Positions 7,080-17,066 of a stretch of DNA of 64,000 nt are shown here, piece after piece (position 1 is the stretch's first letter; each line of letters opens with the position of its first letter). The translations under genes and the position numbers were made by a program. The DNA comes from Comamonas thiooxydans. GTDB lineage: Bacteria; Pseudomonadota; Gammaproteobacteria; Burkholderiales; Burkholderiaceae_C. The notes beneath the pieces are model-generated. The model did not search any database. It worked only from the letters and a program-made list of their open reading frames with translations, and was not told the origin of the DNA. The stretch is from the NCBI RefSeq assembly GCF_002157685.2, contig NZ_AP026738.1, positions 4,216,001 through 4,280,000 on the forward strand, written 5' to 3'.

Positions 7080-9665
7080 TTAGATCTTGGCCGCCACTTC
7101 CGCGTACTCGGCGATTTCGTTGAAGTTCATGTAGCGGTAGACGGAGGCCTTGTCGGCATCGATCACGCCCATTTCCTTCAGGTACTCTTCCTTGGAAGGC
7201 AGGTAGCCCAGACGCGAAGCGATGGCTGCCAGCTCGGCCGAGCCCAGATACACATTGGTGTTCTTGCCCAGACGGTTGGGGAAGTTACGAGTGGAAGTCG
7301 AGATGACAGTCGCACCTTCGCGCACTTGAGCCTGGTTGCCCATGCACAGCGAGCAGCCGGGCATTTCGGTACGTGCACCAGCAGTACCGAAGGCAGAGTA
7401 GTGACCTTCCTTGATCAGCTCGTCCTGGTCCATCTTGGTGGGAGGAGCCACCCACAGCTTGACGGGGATGTCACGCTGGCCGCCCAGCAGCTTGGCTGCA
7501 GCGCGGAAGTGACCGATGTTGGTCATGCAGGAGCCGATGAAGGCTTCGTCGATCTTGGCGCCGGCCACGTCAGACAGGGTCTTGGCATCATCAGGATCGT
7601 TCGGGCAGCAGACGATGGGTTCCTTGATGTCGGACATGTCGATTTCGATGACGTGAGCGTACTCAGCGTTCTTGTCGGCTTCCAGCAGGTCTGGCTTGGC
7701 CAGCCATGCTTCGACCTTCTCGATACGGCGCTGCAGAGTCTTGGCGTCGGCGTAACCGTCAGCGATCATGTTCTTCATCAGAACGATGTTCGATGTCAGG
7801 TATTCCTTGATCGGCTCAGGGTTCAGCTTGATCGTGCAACCGGCGGCAGAGCGCTCGGCAGAAGCGTCGGACAGCTCGAATGCTTGTTCAACCTTCAGAT
7901 CTGGCAGACCTTCGATTTCCAGGATGCGACCCGAGAATTCGTTGATCTTGCCGGCCTTGGCCACGGTCAGCAGACCTTGCTTGATACCGTACAGAGGAAT
8001 TGCGTGCACCAGATCGCGCAGGGTCACGCCAGGCTGCATTTCGCCCTTGAAGCGCACCAGCACGGATTCGGGCATGTCCAGAGGCATTACGCCGGTAGCG
8101 GCGCCGAAGGCCACCAGACCGGAGCCTGCGGGGAAGGAAATGCCGATGGGGAAACGGGTGTGCGAGTCGCCACCGGTACCCACGGTGTCGGGCAGCAGCA
8201 GACGGTTGAGCCAGCTGTGGATCACGCCGTCACCAGGACGCAGGGCCACGCCGCCGCGGTTGCTGATGAAGTTGGGCAGTTCGCGGTGGGTCTTCACGTC
8301 CACGGGCTTGGGATAAGCCGCTGTGTGGCAGAAGGACTGCATCACCATGTCGGCGGAGAAGCCCAGGCAGGCCAGATCCTTGAGCTCGTCGCGAGTCATG
8401 GGGCCGGTGGTGTCCTGCGAACCGACGGTGGTCATGCGAGGCTCGCAGTAAGTACCGGGGCGCACGCCCTGGCCTTCGGGCAGACCGCAGGCGCGGCCGA
8501 CCATCTTCTGGGCCAGCGTGAAGCCTGCGTTAGAAGCAGCAGGAGCCTGGGGCAGGCGGAACTCGGTGGATGCGGGCAGACCCAGGGCTTCGCGAGCCTT
8601 GGCGGTCAGCGAACGGCCGATGATCAGGTTGATACGGCCGCCGGCTTGCACTTCGTCCAGCAGCACGTCGGACTTGAGCTGGAAGTCAGCCACGGTTTCG
8701 CCGTTCTTGACGATCTTGCCAGCGTAGGGCAGCACGTCGATCACGTCGCCCATTTCCAGCTTGGAAACATCGACTTCGATGGGCAGAGCGCCGGAGTCTT
8801 CTTGCGTGTTGAAGAAGATGGGAGCGATCTTGCCGCCCAGCGTTACGCCGCCAAAGCGCTTGTTGGGAACAAAGGGAATGTCCACGCCCGTGCCCCAGAT
8901 GATGGAGTTGGTGGCGGACTTGCGCGAAGAACCGGTACCGACCACGTCACCCACGTAGGCAACCAGATGGCCCTTCTTCTTCAGGTCTTCGATGAACTGC
9001 ATGGGGCCGCGCTTGCCGTCTTCTTCGGGCTTGAACGCCGCGTCGGGACGCGTGTTCTTGAGCATGGCCAGGTAGTGCAGAGGAATGTCGGGACGGCTCC
9101 AGGCATCGGGAGCGGGCGACAGGTCGTCGGTGTTGGTCTCGCCAGGCACCTTGAAGACGGTGACGGTGATCTTTTCCTCGACCTTGGGACGCGAAGTGAA
9201 CCACTCGGCGTCGGCCCAGCTTTGCATCACTTCCTTGGCCTTGGCATTGCCGGCCTTGGCCTTGTCGGCCACGTCGTTGAAGAAGTCGAACATCAGCAGT
9301 GTCTTCTTCAGCGCATCGGCAGCCACGCCAGCCACTTCGGCATCGTCCAGCAGCTCGATCAGGGGGTGCACGTTGTAGCCACCCACCATGGTGCCCAGCA
9401 GCTCGGTGGCCTTGGCCTTGGAGATGAGACCCACCTTCAAGTCGCCGTGAGCCACGGCAGCCAGGAAGGAAGCCTTGACCTTGGCTGCATCATCCACACC
9501 GGGCGGCACGCGATGAGTCAGCAGATCCATCAGGAATGCGTCTTCACCGGCGGGTGGGTTCTTGATCAGCTCGATCAGGTCTGCGACCTGCTTGGCATCC
9601 AGAGGCAGCGGGGGGATGCCCAGTGCGGCGCGTTCTGCCACATGGTCACGGTAGGCTTTCAACAT
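7080..9665 (-). CDS. acnB: Aconitate hydratase B
   Basis: This 861-aa bifunctional aconitase/2-methylisocitrate dehydratase of the TCA cycle has the AcnB domain order, with the HEAT-like and swivel domains at the N-terminus ([16 protein letters not shown] start; the swivel block near residues 170-380 with [13 protein letters not shown]). The catalytic domain carries the [4Fe-4S] cysteines in [11 protein letters not shown] and in [10 protein letters not shown]. Length equals that of the E. coli enzyme. A GGAGAG motif precedes the ATG at 9665. It is the last gene of the minus-strand series mdh-tam-citE-like-hypothetical-acnB, with 97 bp to the gene before it. Confidence 0.97.
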   Translation of the reverse strand: MLKAYRDHVAERAALGIPPLPLDAKQVADLIELIKNPPAGEDAFLMDLLTHRVPPGVDDAAKVKASFLAAVAHGDLKVGLISKAKATELLGTMVGGYNVHPLIELLDDAEVAGVAADALKKTLLMFDFFNDVADKAKAGNAKAKEVMQSWADAEWFTSRPKVEEKITVTVFKVPGETNTDDLSPAPDAWSRPDIPLHYLAMLKNTRPDAAFKPEEDGKRGPMQFIEDLKKKGHLVAYVGDVVGTGSSRKSATNSIIWGTGVDIPFVPNKRFGGVTLGGKIAPIFFNTQEDSGALPIEVDVSKLEMGDVIDVLPYAGKIVKNGETVADFQLKSDVLLDEVQAGGRINLIIGRSLTAKAREALGLPASTEFRLPQAPAASNAGFTLAQKMVGRACGLPEGQGVRPGTYCEPRMTTVGSQDTTGPMTRDELKDLACLGFSADMVMQSFCHTAAYPKPVDVKTHRELPNFISNRGGVALRPGDGVIHSWLNRLLLPDTVGTGGDSHTRFPIGISFPAGSGLVAFGAATGVMPLDMPESVLVRFKGEMQPGVTLRDLVHAIPLYGIKQGLLTVAKAGKINEFSGRILEIEGLPDLKVEQAFELSDASAERSAAGCTIKLNPEPIKEYLTSNIVLMKNMIADGYADAKTLQRRIEKVEAWLAKPDLLEADKNAEYAHVIEIDMSDIKEPIVCCPNDPDDAKTLSDVAGAKIDEAFIGSCMTNIGHFRAAAKLLGGQRDIPVKLWVAPPTKMDQDELIKEGHYSAFGTAGARTEMPGCSLCMGNQAQVREGATVISTSTRNFPNRLGKNTNVYLGSAELAAIASRLGYLPSKEEYLKEMGVIDADKASVYRYMNFNEIAEYAEVAAKI

Positions 9666-9762
9666 GGGTTCTCTCCAATGGTTTTTTGAAAAAGGCTGCG
9701 CGTGGAGCGCGAATTACAGGACTGGCGCATGTGCGATACGCCAGCCCTCAGCCTCGCCAGAC

Positions 9763-10335
9763 TTATTTACTGTCCAGCAGGCTGGGAGGTGGGTTCTTGC
9801 GGATGGCTTCGGCCACTTGCTGCTGCTCGGGGCTCATGCACTCATCCGCCAGACGCTGGCCGGCCTTCTGGTTCATCAGCATGGACTTGTTGGCGATCTG
9901 CAGCCACACGGCTCCGGCAGCCTTGTCTTCCAGGCGCACGGTGCCGGTGGAAGTCTTGACGGGAGACATGTGGTACTTGAAGCCACGGCCGTCCACGATG
10001 AAGTAGCCGGGGTTGGCTGCGTCGGCGTTCACGTTCACATAGGCGCCCAGCTCGCAGGCAATGCGGCCCTTGTGCACGCGTTCGGCCACGGCCAGCTCTT
10101 CCGTGCCCAGAGGGGAGGAAGCCGGGCCGGCGGCCACGGCGGCGGCAGCGCCTGCGCCACCTGCAGCGACGGCAGCGGCAGCCTTGCCCTTCTTGGACGT
10201 AGTGGTGGCCTTCTTGGCGGCGGGAGCCTTCTTGGCGGCGGCTGCCTTGGCCTTGGGAGCGGTTTCTGCCACGGCAGAGTGGCTGATTGCGACCAGGGGG
10301 GCGGCAATCATCAAAGTGGCGATCAGGGTCTTCAT
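9763..10335 (-). CDS. Secreted Ala/Lys-rich hypothetical protein
   Basis: This 190-aa protein has a clear signal peptide (MKTLIATLMIAAPLVAISHSAVAE, cleavage after about residue 23). An Ala/Lys-rich low-complexity stretch follows (about 25-70), rather like a histone-like tail. The compact C-terminal domain has two Cys (CELGAYVNVN and ADECMSP) that could form a periplasmic disulfide. AGGAG sits about ten bases before the ATG. The function is unknown. Its place between a citrate-lyase-like gene and acnB is the only context. Confidence 0.8.
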   Translation of the reverse strand: MKTLIATLMIAAPLVAISHSAVAETAPKAKAAAAKKAPAAKKATTTSKKGKAAAAVAAGGAGAAAAVAAGPASSPLGTEELAVAERVHKGRIACELGAYVNVNADAANPGYFIVDGRGFKYHMSPVKTSTGTVRLEDKAAGAVWLQIANKSMLMNQKAGQRLADECMSPEQQQVAEAIRKNPPPSLLDSK

Positions 10336-10366
10336 AGGAATTAGCTCCTGCAGACTTGTTATGAGT

Positions 10367-11371
10367 TCAACGGATTGAGGCCGGGGCAAACCAGGGTTGA
10401 ACTTCAACCGGCAGGACCTGCCCCGTCTGGTGAGCGCGCTCCAGCAACTGCCAGAAATAGCGGTAGCTCGCGCGGTCGTGTAGTACACCACCAAAACTGA
10501 TGGGCGCCCAATTCTGCACCGCTGCAGAGGTAAGTATTTGTGCCGCCTGTAGAACTTCGTCCTCTGCTGGCGCAAATGCACGCAGAATCGGGCGAATCTG
10601 GTCAGGATGGATGCTCCACATGCGTGTGTAGCCAAGCTCACGCGAGGCTTTTTGCGCACAAGCCTGCAAAGCTTCAGGATTCTTGAATTCCGTGACCACG
10701 CAGTGCGAGGGCACCTTGCCGTGGGCATGGCAGGCCGCCGCGATCTCGAGCTTGGCACGAACCACCAGCGGATGCTCGAACTGGCCCTGCGCCGTCATGG
10801 CGGAGGCAGGGATGGCGCCGCCATGGGCCGAGACGAAATCCATCAGCCCGAAGGAGATGCTCTGCACGGCCGGATGTGCGGCGATGTCGAAGGCCTGCTG
10901 CACGGCAGCAGGAGACTCAATCAAGACATGTAGCGGCACACGCTTGTCTGTCGCGCGCTGCAGGGCCACTTCGGCCTTGATGACGTCATCCACCGACTCC
11001 ACCTTGGGAATCATGATGTGGCAGAGCTTGTCTGCCGCGCCGCCGGCAATGATGTCCATGTCGGCCTGGAAATGGGCATGGTCCACCGCATGCACCCGGG
11101 CCGCCACGCGCGCGCCTTGAGCCGCTCCATTCGCCAGCTCGACCACCAGACGCGCGTGCTCGGCCTCCTGGCCGACGGGAGCGCCGTCCTCGCAGTCCAG
11201 CGTCACGTCGAACACGCAGGTGCCGAACTCCAGCATCATCTCGGCCTGCAGCTGCAGGCTTTTGCGCATGCGCGCTTCCACGCCGCTGTAGTGATCGCAG
11301 ACGGGCAGACGCTGAGCGCCACCCTGAGCGTCGAGCAGCACGGTGGCGGGATGAACCAGTTCTTTCGTCAT
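10367..11371 (-). CDS. HpcH/HpaI aldolase / citrate lyase beta-like CoA ester lyase
   Basis: The product is a 334-aa TIM-barrel protein of the CitE-like family, which includes malyl-CoA and citramalyl-CoA lyases or thioesterases. Seen motifs: TLDCEDGAP (Mg/CoA region), HIMIPKVES, VLIESPAAV and FGLMDFVSAHGG, in the usual order. The exact substrate cannot be read from sequence. Its start overlaps the tam stop by 4 bp (ATGA at 11368-11371), so the two are coupled. The embedding between tam and acnB in a TCA operon suggests metabolism or repair of a C4-C6 dicarboxylate or its CoA ester, which is inference. Confidence 0.85.
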   Translation of the reverse strand: MTKELVHPATVLLDAQGGAQRLPVCDHYSGVEARMRKSLQLQAEMMLEFGTCVFDVTLDCEDGAPVGQEAEHARLVVELANGAAQGARVAARVHAVDHAHFQADMDIIAGGAADKLCHIMIPKVESVDDVIKAEVALQRATDKRVPLHVLIESPAAVQQAFDIAAHPAVQSISFGLMDFVSAHGGAIPASAMTAQGQFEHPLVVRAKLEIAAACHAHGKVPSHCVVTEFKNPEALQACAQKASRELGYTRMWSIHPDQIRPILRAFAPAEDEVLQAAQILTSAAVQNWAPISFGGVLHDRASYRYFWQLLERAHQTGQVLPVEVQPWFAPASIR

Positions 11372-12192
11372 GACTTGCGCTGAGCCACCATGAAAAGTCG
11401 GGGGAAAGCCAGCAGACGCTTGCCGTCGGCTCGCTCCGGATAAGCCGCATCGATGCGGTTTTGATACTCGGCCAGATACTCGGCCTGCAGCTCCTGGGGC
11501 AAACCTTCCACGAAAGGCTTGAGGCCCGTGCTGCTGAGCCACTGCACAATCGCCGCGGCCGAGTCCATGGGATGCTGGTAGACGGTGTGCCACACATCCA
11601 CGCTCGCGGCCTCGTTCGCGGGAGCAGCCGGCTGGGGCGCTGCCAGCAGGTCGTAATAGACCCCAATGGGCAAAATTTCGGTACGCACCTTGCTCGCATT
11701 TCCGATGTGCGCCGCAAACCGGGGCAGCTGCGCGACTTCGCGCATGTTTCGGTGCGAGGGTTCCTGACGGTTGTCAGGCATCTGCACGGCCAGCACGCCA
11801 CCGGGCGCCAGCAGCGAAAACAGACGGGGAATCAGGCTCTCATGCTCGCCCACCCACTGGATGGAGGCATTCGCATAAATCAAATCAGGCGCTGGCTCAC
11901 CTTCGGCAGGTGCCCAGGAGGCAATATCACCAGCCTCGAACCTGGCCTGCGGCAACTGCTTTCGCGCAGTCTCCAGCATGGCTTCGGAATTGTCGACACC
12001 GACCACATCGGCGCCGGGAAAACGCTCCACCAGAAGCTCGGTGGAGTTGCCCGGCCCGCAGCCCAGATCCACGATGCGGAGGCTGCGAGCGGGTGAATGC
12101 AAGCTGGAAGGTACTCTTGCCAGCAGTTCTGCCGCAGGGCGTGTGCGCTCATTGGCAAAGCGCAGATACAGCGCAGGGTTCCAGTCTTGCAT
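11368..12192 (-). CDS. tam: Trans-aconitate 2-methyltransferase
   Basis: This 274-aa SAM-dependent methyltransferase has motif I at VDLGCGPGNSTELL, the acidic residue after beta-2 in VVGVDNSEAM, and the family-typical start WNPALYLRFANERTRPAAELL. Tam methylates trans-aconitate, an inhibitory by-product of aconitase. Its location 18 bp after mdh and in the same operon as acnB fits that role. The C-terminal RLFMVAQRK is typical. Confidence 0.93.
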   Translation of the reverse strand: MQDWNPALYLRFANERTRPAAELLARVPSSLHSPARSLRIVDLGCGPGNSTELLVERFPGADVVGVDNSEAMLETARKQLPQARFEAGDIASWAPAEGEPAPDLIYANASIQWVGEHESLIPRLFSLLAPGGVLAVQMPDNRQEPSHRNMREVAQLPRFAAHIGNASKVRTEILPIGVYYDLLAAPQPAAPANEAASVDVWHTVYQHPMDSAAAIVQWLSSTGLKPFVEGLPQELQAEYLAEYQNRIDAAYPERADGKRLLAFPRLFMVAQRKS

Positions 12193-12210
12193 AGGTTTTG
12201 CGCTGATTAA

Positions 12211-13200
12211 TTACAGCAGGTGCTTGACGCCGTCTTGCTCGCCTTGCAGCTCAGCCAGAGTCTTGTTGATGCACTCTTGCGAGAAGGCATCGATTTCCAG
12301 ACCTTCGACGATCTTGTATTCGCCGTCAGCCGTGGTGGTCACGGGGAAGCCGAACACGATACCGGCGGGGATGCCGTACTCGCCGTTGGAAGGCACGCCC
12401 ATGGTGACCCATTCGCCGTTGGAGCCCAGAGCCCAGTCACGCATGTGATCGATGGCAGCGTTGGCAGCCGAAGCAGCCGACGACAGGCCGCGAGCAGCAA
12501 TGATGGCGGCGCCGCGCTTGCCCACGGTGGGCAGGAACACGTTGGCATTCCATTCCTGGTCGTTGATGGCTTCCTTCACGGACTTGCCGTCCACGGTGGC
12601 GAAGCGGTAGTCGGCGTACATGGTGGGCGAGTGGTTGCCCCACACGGTCAGCTTGCGGATGTCGCCAACCTTGAAGCCGCCCTTGGCAGCCAGCTGGGAA
12701 GCCGCGCGGTTGTGGTCCAGACGCAGCATGGCGGTGAAGTTCTTGGCGGGCAGATCGGGGGCCGACTTCATGGCGATGTAGGCGTTGGTGTTGGCGGGGT
12801 TGCCGACCACCAGAACCTTGACATTGCGCGAAGCCACGGCGTTCAGAGCCTTGCCCTGGGCGGTGAAGATCTGGGCGTTGGCGGCCAGCAGGTCCGCACG
12901 TTCCATGCCGGGGCCACGAGGACGGGCGCCCACCAGCAGAGCGTAGTCGGTGTCCTTGAAGGCGGTCATGGGGTCGGCGTGGGCTTCGATGCCAGCCAGC
13001 AGGGGGAAGGCGCAGTCTTCCAGCTCCATGATCACGCCCTTCAGAGCGTTTTGAGCCTTTTCGTCGGGGATTTCCAGCAGTTGCAGAATAACGGGCTGAT
13101 CTTTACCCAGCATTTCGCCGGAGGCGATGCGGAACAACAGGGCGTAACCGATTTGGCCAGCTGCGCCGGTAACGGCGACACGGACGGGCTTCTTGCTCAT
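12211..13200 (-). CDS. mdh: Malate dehydrogenase
   Basis: This 329-aa NAD-dependent enzyme interconverts malate and oxaloacetate. The N-terminal nucleotide-binding motif [18 protein letters not shown] is clear. The substrate Arg residues ([16 protein letters not shown]), the VGNPANTNA segment and the catalytic His in [12 protein letters not shown] are present. It belongs to the cytosolic-type MDH branch common in betaproteobacteria. It heads the minus-strand operon. Its promoter shares the gap with the divergent HutC-type regulator, which contains an 18-bp palindrome. Confidence 0.97.
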   Translation of the reverse strand: MSKKPVRVAVTGAAGQIGYALLFRIASGEMLGKDQPVILQLLEIPDEKAQNALKGVIMELEDCAFPLLAGIEAHADPMTAFKDTDYALLVGARPRGPGMERADLLAANAQIFTAQGKALNAVASRNVKVLVVGNPANTNAYIAMKSAPDLPAKNFTAMLRLDHNRAASQLAAKGGFKVGDIRKLTVWGNHSPTMYADYRFATVDGKSVKEAINDQEWNANVFLPTVGKRGAAIIAARGLSSAASAANAAIDHMRDWALGSNGEWVTMGVPSNGEYGIPAGIVFGFPVTTTADGEYKIVEGLEIDAFSQECINKTLAELQGEQDGVKHLL

Positions 13201-13333
13201 GGTGAAACTCCAAGATTGGAAAAAAGTGAGATGTTATGGGCGCCAGGTTGCACCAGCGTAACCACCAGTAGCGCAAGCTCCGCAAACATGCGGCAAGTGT
13301 ACTGCTGAAATCAAAGCCCGGTCAATTTGTCTT

Positions 13334-13351
13334 ATGTCTTATATAAGATAT
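13334..13351. promoter_or_regulatory. Candidate HutC-type GntR operator in the mdh/gntR divergent promoter
   Basis: ATGTCTTATATAAGATAT is an inverted repeat with one mismatched pair, and its core TCTTATATAAGA (13337-13348) is perfect. It lies 133 bp upstream of mdh and 79 bp upstream of the GntR gene. I did not find a second copy upstream of sdhC or acnB. Confidence 0.6.
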
Positions 13352-13429
13352 GATCTTCACTTAGCGACCAGAGTCAAATCGACTGTTTTTGTGCATCGCA
13401 TCGCGGAGGCGATACCTTCAAAACTAACT

Positions 13430-14221
13430 ATGCCCAGCCCCCACAACACAGCCCCGGACAACAACGCCAGCCATAGCGGTGGTGCCGGCGTCTCCACCCC
13501 AGCCTTCAGCCCTCTGTACCAGCAGATCAAGGGCCTGATCCTGCAAAGTCTGGAAGCTGGCGAATGGCGCCCCGGAGAACTGATCCCCAGTGAAATGGAG
13601 CTGGCAGCCCGCTTCAAGGTCAGCCAGGGCACGGTGCGCAAGGCAATCGATGAGCTGGCTGCCGAAAATCTGGTCATGCGCCGTCAGGGCAAGGGCACGT
13701 TTGTGGCCACTCACGCCGCCCAGCAGGTGCAGTATCGCTTTCTGAATCTGCGCCCCGATGCCGGCGACCTGCAGGGCGAAGGCCGTGCAGAGCGCCACAT
13801 CCTGGAGTGCCGCCGCCTGCGCGCGCCTGCCGAAGTGGCCCGCGCCCTGGCCCTGCGCACCGGCGACGCCGTGATGCATGTGCGCCGCACCCTGTCCTTT
13901 GCCGCAATCCCGACTATTTTGGAGGACATCTGGCTGCCTGGCAACGCCTTCAAGGGGCTGACGACCGAGCAGATGTCCAACTACCAGGGCCCCACTTACG
14001 CCATGTTCGAGCTCGACTATGGCGTGCGCATGGTGCGGGCCGACGAGAAAATTCGCGCCGTTCTTCCGGACGCCGAGCAAGCCCAGTTGCTGAACATTCC
14101 CAGCACCACGCCGCTGCTCAGCGTGGAGCGAACCGCTTACACATACAACGATGTTCCCATGGAGTTACGACGCGGTCTGTACCGCACCGACACCCATCAT
14201 TACCGCAATGCATTGAACTGA
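13430..14221 (+). CDS. GntR-family regulator, HutC subfamily (UTRA domain)
   Basis: This 263-aa regulator has a winged helix-turn-helix at about residues 25-95 (LYQQIKGLILQSLEAGEWRP, then FKVSQGTVRKAIDELAAENL and RRQGKGTFVA) followed by a UTRA ligand-binding domain (about 110-255, ending VERTAYTYNDVPMELRRGLY). I use the ATG at 13430. A frame back to 13334 would place the operator palindrome inside the gene. Located between mdh and sdhCDAB, it is probably a regulator of these TCA genes and of itself. The ligand is unknown. Confidence 0.9.
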   Translation: MPSPHNTAPDNNASHSGGAGVSTPAFSPLYQQIKGLILQSLEAGEWRPGELIPSEMELAARFKVSQGTVRKAIDELAAENLVMRRQGKGTFVATHAAQQVQYRFLNLRPDAGDLQGEGRAERHILECRRLRAPAEVARALALRTGDAVMHVRRTLSFAAIPTILEDIWLPGNAFKGLTTEQMSNYQGPTYAMFELDYGVRMVRADEKIRAVLPDAEQAQLLNIPSTTPLLSVERTAYTYNDVPMELRRGLYRTDTHHYRNALN

Positions 14222-14367
14222 ATCCCCCCGTAAAAGCGTTGATTGCAACAGAGCCCAATCATCTGCTATGCAAATTCGGCTAACGGATTCTGCTGCATTG
14301 CAATAGAATTTTGTGTCGCTTCGCACTAGCGATTACAACGCAGTTACATCCACGAAAGTACCCTGCC

Positions 14368-14793
14368 ATGACAGAGCAAAAAGCAAAACAGCGGCCAGAG
14401 TTCCGCAATATCAACTTCTTCTCGGACCTACCGACCTATCGCCTGCCCCTGGCAGGCATTGTGTCCATTCTGCACCGCGTCAGCGGCCTGCTGATGGCGA
14501 TCCTGCTGCCGTTCATCATCTGGATGTTCGACAACTCGATCTCGTCGGAAATTTCGTTTGACTCCTTCACGTCGGTATTCGCAGGTCCCTTTGGCTGGTT
14601 TGCCAAGCTCGTCTGCCTGGCACTGATCTGGGCCTATCTGCACCACTTCTGCGCAGGTGTCCGCCATCTGGTGATGGACGTGAACCACCATGCCGTGAAC
14701 AAGCAGACCGGCAAGTCCACCGCCGCCGTCGTTCTGTGCATCAGCGTTGCCCTGACCGTGGTGCTTGGCGCCAAGCTGTTCGGCCTGTACTGA
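14368..14793 (+). CDS. sdhC: Succinate dehydrogenase cytochrome b556 subunit
   Basis: This 141-aa membrane anchor of complex II has three hydrophobic helices. The family block LPLAGIVSILHRVSGLLMA (quinone-site Ser/Arg region) and the heme ligand His in HHFCAGVRHLVMD are present. The ATG at 14368 precedes MTEQKAKQRPEF, the usual betaproteobacterial N-terminus. First gene of sdhCDAB-sdhE-gltA. Its promoter should lie in the 146-bp gap after the GntR gene. Confidence 0.95.
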   Translation: MTEQKAKQRPEFRNINFFSDLPTYRLPLAGIVSILHRVSGLLMAILLPFIIWMFDNSISSEISFDSFTSVFAGPFGWFAKLVCLALIWAYLHHFCAGVRHLVMDVNHHAVNKQTGKSTAAVVLCISVALTVVLGAKLFGLY

Positions 14794-14834
14794 TCAGCGC
14801 CCAGTCAATAACACCTCACGATAAGGAAACAACC

Positions 14835-15200
14835 ATGTCCGTGAATTACGGCTCCAAGCGCACCGTTGTCGGTGCGCACTATGGCACCCGCGACTTTCTG
14901 GCTCAACGCTCTACCGCCGTCCTGATGGCGCTGTACACCGTTGTGCTGCTGGTGCGCTTTCTGACGGTCGGCGGCCCCGTGGGCTACGAGCAGTGGGCCG
15001 GCATTTTTGCTCCCCAGTGGATGAAGTTTCTGACCCTGGCCCTCTTCGTGGCTCTGGGCTGGCATGCCTGGATCGGCGTGCGTGACATCTGGATGGACTA
15101 CGTCAAGCCCGTGGGCCTGCGCCTTGCACTGCAAGTGGTCACCATTGTCTGGCTGGTCGGCTGCATCGGCTGGGGCATCCAGGTTCTGTGGCGTCTCTGA
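14835..15200 (+). CDS. sdhD: Succinate dehydrogenase membrane anchor subunit
   Basis: This 121-aa subunit has three transmembrane helices. It forms the quinone- and heme-binding anchor with SdhC. The quinone-site Asp-Tyr appears in IWMDYVKPVGLRL, as in other SdhD proteins. An AAGGAAA element sits just upstream of the ATG. It follows sdhC by 41 bp. Confidence 0.94.
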   Translation: MSVNYGSKRTVVGAHYGTRDFLAQRSTAVLMALYTVVLLVRFLTVGGPVGYEQWAGIFAPQWMKFLTLALFVALGWHAWIGVRDIWMDYVKPVGLRLALQVVTIVWLVGCIGWGIQVLWRL

Positions 15201-15233
15201 TTGAGACACAGTCTCCACGATTGAAGGTTAAGA

Positions 15234-17039
15234 ATGAGCTACTCCAAAGCAAATATCACCAAGCGCAAGTTTGACGTCGTGATCGTCGGTGCCGGCGGCT
15301 CCGGCCTGCGCGCTGCGCTGGAACTGTCGCGCGCCGGTCTGTCCGTCGCCTCGCTGTCCAAGGTTTTCCCCACTCGCTCGCACACTGTGGCTGCCCAAGG
15401 CGGCGTGTCCGCTTCGCTGGGCAATATGAGCGAAGACAACTGGCACTATCACTTCTACGACACCATCAAGGGCTCCGACTGGCTGGGCGACCAGGACGCC
15501 ATCGAGTTCATGTGCCGTGAAGCGCCGAACGTCGTGATCGAGCTCGAGCACTTCGGCATGCCTTTCGACCGCAATGCCGACGGCACCATCTACCAGCGCC
15601 CCTTCGGCGGCCACACCGCCAACTACGGCGAAAAGCCCGTGCAACGCGCCTGCGCTGCCGCTGACCGTACCGGTCACGCCATGCTGCACACGCTGTACCA
15701 GCAGAACGTCAAGTCCAAGACCAACTTCTTCGTGGAGTGGATGGCGCTGGACCTGATCCGCAACACCCAGGGCGATGTGGTCGGCGTGACCGCACTGGAA
15801 CTGGAAACCGGCGATCTGTACGAGCTGCACGCCAAGGCCGTGCTGCTGGCTACCGGCGGTGCCGGCCGTATCTTCCAGGCTTCGACCAACGCCTTCATCA
15901 ACACCGGTGACGGCCTGGGCATGGCTGCTCGCGCCGGCATTCCTCTGCAGGACATGGAGTTCTGGCAGTTCCACCCCACCGGCGTGGCCGGTGCCGGCGT
16001 GCTGCTGACCGAAGGCTGCCGCGGCGAAGGCGCTATTCTTTTGAATAGCGAAGGCGAGCGCTTCATGGAGCGTTACGCTCCCACGCTGAAGGATCTGGCA
16101 CCGCGTGACTTCGTGTCGCGTTCGATGGACCAGGAAATCAAGGAAGGTCGCGGCTGCGGTCCCAACAAGGACTACATCCTGATGAAGCTGGACCACCTGG
16201 GTGCCGAAACCATCCGCAAGCGTCTGCCTTCCGTGGAAGAAATCGGCCACAACTTCGCCAACGTGGACATCACCAAGGAACCCATCCCCGTGGTTCCCAC
16301 CATCCACTACCAGATGGGCGGCATCCCGACCAACATCAACGGTCAGGTCGTGGTCTGGGACGGTCAGCAGAACAATGTGGTCAACGGTCTCTACGCCGTT
16401 GGCGAATGCTCGTGCGTGTCCGTGCACGGCGCCAACCGCCTGGGCACCAATTCGCTGCTGGACCTGCTGGTCTTCGGCAAGTCTGCCGGCAAGCACATCG
16501 TGGAATTCGTCAACGGCTTCGGCGCTCACCACGAAGCGCCCGCCGACGGCGCCGACCGCACCCTGGCCCGCCTCAACCAGCTGCAAGACTCCAAGGACGG
16601 CACCTACGCCCAGGACGTCGCTGGCGAGATCCGTCAATCCATGCAGACTCATGCTGGCGTGTTCCGCACGCAAAAGAGCATGGACGAAGGCGTGGAAAAG
16701 ATCAACGCGATCCGCGAGAAGGTCGGCTCCGTGACCCTGAAGGACAAGTCCATGGTGTGGAACACCGCTCGCATGGAAGCCCTGGAAGTGGACAACCTGA
16801 TCGAAGTGGCACAAGCCACCATGACCTCGGCCGCAGCCCGCAAGGAATGCCGTGGCGCACACACCGTGTACGACTACGAGCACCCTGCCGACCACGCCGA
16901 ATTCCCCCTGGGCCGCAACGACAAGGAATGGCTCAAGCACACACTGTGGGACAGCGCGACCAACAGCCTGACCTACAAGCCTGTGAACCTCAAGCCCCTG
17001 ACCGTTGCCAGCGTTCCTCCCAAGGTCCGCACGTTCTAA
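15234..17039 (+). CDS. sdhA: Succinate dehydrogenase flavoprotein subunit
   Basis: This 601-aa catalytic subunit oxidises succinate to fumarate. The N-terminal dinucleotide motif is VVIVGAGGSGLRAAL. H50 in FPTRSHTVAAQGG is the position of covalent FAD attachment. Active-site landmarks include EFWQFHPTG, GCRGEGAILLNSEGERFMERYAP and the HGANRLGTNSLLDLLVFG block. Length is typical. The FAD-attachment factor SdhE is encoded two genes downstream. Confidence 0.98.
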   Translation: MSYSKANITKRKFDVVIVGAGGSGLRAALELSRAGLSVASLSKVFPTRSHTVAAQGGVSASLGNMSEDNWHYHFYDTIKGSDWLGDQDAIEFMCREAPNVVIELEHFGMPFDRNADGTIYQRPFGGHTANYGEKPVQRACAAADRTGHAMLHTLYQQNVKSKTNFFVEWMALDLIRNTQGDVVGVTALELETGDLYELHAKAVLLATGGAGRIFQASTNAFINTGDGLGMAARAGIPLQDMEFWQFHPTGVAGAGVLLTEGCRGEGAILLNSEGERFMERYAPTLKDLAPRDFVSRSMDQEIKEGRGCGPNKDYILMKLDHLGAETIRKRLPSVEEIGHNFANVDITKEPIPVVPTIHYQMGGIPTNINGQVVVWDGQQNNVVNGLYAVGECSCVSVHGANRLGTNSLLDLLVFGKSAGKHIVEFVNGFGAHHEAPADGADRTLARLNQLQDSKDGTYAQDVAGEIRQSMQTHAGVFRTQKSMDEGVEKINAIREKVGSVTLKDKSMVWNTARMEALEVDNLIEVAQATMTSAAARKECRGAHTVYDYEHPADHAEFPLGRNDKEWLKHTLWDSATNSLTYKPVNLKPLTVASVPPKVRTF

Positions 17040-17066
17040 TTCAGCAGCCCACGAGAGAAGATCAAA

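Noticed and set aside
7326..9689. 787-codon plus-strand open frame opposite acnB
   Set aside because: It is the antisense shadow of acnB, rich in His/Gln/Val/Gly as expected from reversed high-GC codons, with no family resemblance.
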